Assembly: GCF_021030645.1 (NCBI RefSeq)
Contig: NZ_JACGCJ010000001.1
Span: 1-64,000 of the forward strand
From: Agrilactobacillus fermenti
GTDB taxonomy: Bacteria > Bacillota > Bacilli > Lactobacillales > Lactobacillaceae
DNA: 64,000 bases
Direction of reading: 5' to 3'
Position 1 is the first letter of the stretch; every line of letters starts with the position of its first letter. Positions 60,728 to 64,000 of the stretch are shown here, piece by piece. The position numbers and the translations under genes were made by a program. A model generated the notes under the pieces. The model did no database searches, was not told the origin of the DNA, and was given only the letters and a program-made list of their open reading frames with translations.

Positions 60728-62977
60728 ATGACGATAGATTTACTAAACAAACTGAATGATAAGCAAAAAGAAGCGGTGCAGACAACGGAGGGCCCATTAT
60801 TAATCATGGCCGGCGCTGGGAGTGGTAAAACTCGTGTTTTGACACATCGCGTTGCTTATTTGATTGAAGAAAAAAATGTTACGCCTTGGCATATCTTAGC
60901 GATCACTTTTACCAACAAAGCTGCGAAAGAAATGAAAGAACGTGTCGGACAATTATTAGATGAAGAGGATGCGCGTAATGTTTGGGTCTCCACTTTCCAT
61001 GCGCTGTGTGTGCGAATTTTACGGCGTGAAAGCGAGAAAATCGGCTATGCTCGTAGTTTTACGATTGCGGATCCCGCTGAACAATTAACTCTGATCAAAC
61101 GGATTTTAAAGAATTTAAATATTGATCCTAAGAAATTTGAGCCACGCAGTATTTTGAATACAATCAGCAACGCCAAGAATGATATGGTCAAACCTGAAGA
61201 TTATGAACAACAGACCGGTTCTTTATTTGAAGAGATCGTAGCCAAAGTTTATAAACGCTATCAGCAGTCTTTACAGGCAGATCAAGCTATGGATTTTGAT
61301 GATTTGATCATGCTGACGATTGAATTATTTCAAAAAGATCAGCCAACGTTAAGTTACTACCAAAATAAGTTTCAATATATTCATGTCGATGAATATCAGG
61401 ATACTAATGAAGCTCAATATCAGTTGGTGCGGTTGTTAGCTGGGGGTTATCAAAATCTTTGTGTCGTTGGTGATGCCGATCAAAGTATTTATGGTTGGCG
61501 CGGGGCCAACATGAATAACATTTTGAACTTTGAAAAGGACTATCCTACAGCGCAGATCGTTTTACTGGAACAAAATTATCGTTCGACGAAGCATATTTTA
61601 AAAGCGGCCAACGAAGTCATTAATAATAATGTGGTCCGCAAGCCTAAAAAACTTTGGACAGAAAATAGTGAGGGCCCTAAGATCACTTACTATCGCGGTC
61701 AAAGTGAACAAGATGAATCATTATATGTTATTGACCAAATTCAACAACAAATCAAAGAAAATAATTACAAGTATGGTGACTTTGCTATTCTTTATCGGAC
61801 CAACGCCCAGTCACGGGTGATGGAAGAAGGTTTTGTGAAAGCCAATATTCCTTACAAAATGGTTGGTGGGCACAAGTTCTATGATCGTAAGGAAATCAAA
61901 GATGTTTTGGCTTATTTGCGCTTGGTCGCAAATCCAAAAGATGACATGAGTTTTCAGCGCGTCATTAATTCGCCAAAGCGCGGGATTGGTCCTGGTACGG
62001 TTGAAAAGCTGCAAGATTTTGCGGATGAACATGATTTTTCGCTGCTTGAAGCCTGCTTGAATATCGACTTATCAAATATCAATGGTCGTGCTCGGGGAAA
62101 CTTAGCTGACTTTGGGAATATGATTTTCGACTTGCGAGAACGGATCGAAGCTGAGACAATTTCTCAATTGACAGAGGATCTATTGGATCGTTCCGGTTAT
62201 TTGAAGGCTTTGAAAGCGCAACACAATTTAGAGGCCGACAGTCGCATTGAAAATATTGAAGAATTGCTTTCAGTAACTCAGCGGTTTGATGACAATTATG
62301 AGCCCGAGGATGAAGATAGCGATAAATTCGTAGATTTCTTAGCGGATCTGGCACTTGTTAGTGATCAAGATGATTTAGAAGAAGAAGCTAGTGAAGTGAC
62401 CTTGATGACGCTGCATGCGGCTAAAGGTCTGGAATTTCCTGTCGTCTTTTTGATTGGTATGGAAGAAGGTATTTTTCCATTATCTCGAGCAGCAGCAGAT
62501 CCTGACGAACTGGAAGAAGAGCGGCGATTGGCTTATGTGGGCATCACGCGCGCGCAAAAGAAACTTTATTTGACGAATGCCTATTCCCGGGTACTCTACG
62601 GCCGTACGCAAAGTAATCCAGCTTCACGGTTTGTAGGTGAAATCGATGATGAGTTATTGGATTATGGTAATCAAAATGCGGCCGCGATACCGTTCCGTCA
62701 GACCAGTACCCCGAGTCAACGGCGCTTTGATAATCAAATGCGTCGCGCGCAAGCGACAACTCACGTGGCACAACAAAGTGGGCCAGTGGCTAAAACAAGT
62801 TCGGCAGCGCGGGTAACTTGGACTGCTGGTGACAAAGTAACGCATAAGAAATGGGGCACTGGTACAGTTGTGAAAGTCAATGGAACTGGTGAAAATGCAG
62901 AATTAGATATTGCGTTTAAAGAACAAGGTGTCAAACGATTATTAGCTGCTTTTGCACCAATTACCAAACAAGAATAG
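60728..62977 (+). CDS. pcrA: ATP-dependent DNA helicase PcrA (UvrD family)
   Basis: A 3'-5' superfamily 1 helicase of 749 residues used in repair and plasmid replication. Motifs in order: MAGAGSGKTRVL (Walker A, about residue 27), AITFTNKAAKEM, VDEYQDTN (motif II), GDADQSIYGWRGA (III), QNYRST (IV), LMTLHAAKGLEF (V), and EERRLAYVGITRA (VI). The C-terminus has the typical GDKVTHKKWGTGTVV RNA polymerase-binding tail. GAAAGGATC precedes the ATG. ligA follows after 31 bases. Confidence 0.97.
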   Translation: MTIDLLNKLNDKQKEAVQTTEGPLLIMAGAGSGKTRVLTHRVAYLIEEKNVTPWHILAITFTNKAAKEMKERVGQLLDEEDARNVWVSTFHALCVRILRRESEKIGYARSFTIADPAEQLTLIKRILKNLNIDPKKFEPRSILNTISNAKNDMVKPEDYEQQTGSLFEEIVAKVYKRYQQSLQADQAMDFDDLIMLTIELFQKDQPTLSYYQNKFQYIHVDEYQDTNEAQYQLVRLLAGGYQNLCVVGDADQSIYGWRGANMNNILNFEKDYPTAQIVLLEQNYRSTKHILKAANEVINNNVVRKPKKLWTENSEGPKITYYRGQSEQDESLYVIDQIQQQIKENNYKYGDFAILYRTNAQSRVMEEGFVKANIPYKMVGGHKFYDRKEIKDVLAYLRLVANPKDDMSFQRVINSPKRGIGPGTVEKLQDFADEHDFSLLEACLNIDLSNINGRARGNLADFGNMIFDLRERIEAETISQLTEDLLDRSGYLKALKAQHNLEADSRIENIEELLSVTQRFDDNYEPEDEDSDKFVDFLADLALVSDQDDLEEEASEVTLMTLHAAKGLEFPVVFLIGMEEGIFPLSRAAADPDELEEERRLAYVGITRAQKKLYLTNAYSRVLYGRTQSNPASRFVGEIDDELLDYGNQNAAAIPFRQTSTPSQRRFDNQMRRAQATTHVAQQSGPVAKTSSAARVTWTAGDKVTHKKWGTGTVVKVNGTGENAELDIAFKEQGVKRLLAAFAPITKQE

Positions 62978-63002
62978 TCTTAAGACAAATTAATAATGGT
63001 GA

Positions 63003-64000
<998 letters not shown>

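Overview
The window looks like a chromosome segment of a low-to-middle-GC member of the Lactobacillaceae. Evidence: the protein set (DtpT, AraBDA with a GntR/LacI-type AraR, ScrA/ScrB/ScrR, an LmrCD-like exporter, YkyA, PcrA-LigA), strong AGGAGG ribosome binding sites, frequent TTG starts, CcpA-type cre sites and an IS150-like element. A Loigolactobacillus or related species would fit, but the species cannot be fixed from the sequence alone.

Layout. 1-585: end of an rRNA operon (23S 3' end, 5S, tRNA-Asn, -Glu, -Thr). 641-4195: peptide transporter, phosphoesterase, tRNA-Tyr, tRNA-Gln, proC. 4386-9515: a TetR regulator divergent from a giant 1444-residue iron-sulfur/ASKHA activase-dehydratase fusion. 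9793-11652: nagA-nagR. 12009-15615: a polysaccharide module with a UDP-galactopyranose mutase. 15847-22105: L-arabinose locus (galM, araR, araB-araD-araA). 23037-24918: two divergent glycosyltransferases. 25303-27887: NAD salvage (pncB, nadE). 27957-30768: a manganese-type riboswitch and a P-type cation ATPase. 31338-37798: an MFS pump, an unknown gene, an ABC substrate-binding protein and permease without an ATPase, tex, sprT. 37978-40292: hom-thrB and tRNA-Leu. 40503-45134: sucrose PTS locus. 45173-46647: an IS3-family element. 47079-53653: heterodimeric ABC exporter, ECF S component, YkyA lipoprotein, aromatic acid exporter-like protein, cold shock protein. 53861-60374: two unknown proteins, a glucosaminidase, xpt-pbuX, a PurK-like protein, purB. 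60728-64000: pcrA and the 5' part of ligA.

The most striking structure is not a gene. Nineteen copies (plus three remnants) of a 114-117 bp imperfect palindrome lie in the intergenic spaces, singly or in tandem groups of two or three. All copies share their ends (AAACGCG...CACGCTCT), but at least five different arm sequences occur between the ends. In each type the arms remain complementary. They keep a 4-nt bulge on the right strand after the first 8-bp helix and, in most copies, a helix of the form CAC-N-YAAC/GTTRGTG with one bulged base. Compensatory changes are visible between copies in helices 1, 2 and 3. This is the signature of a conserved folded RNA or single-stranded DNA, and it is the best candidate here for an undescribed system. 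Some copies touch stop codons: one supplies the stop of the WecG/TagA-like gene and one begins inside the stop of pncB. Others sit in leaders or between genes that appear co-transcribed.

Gene boundaries come from reading frames, ribosome binding sites and recognised motifs. Functions come from remembered family features, not from database searches.
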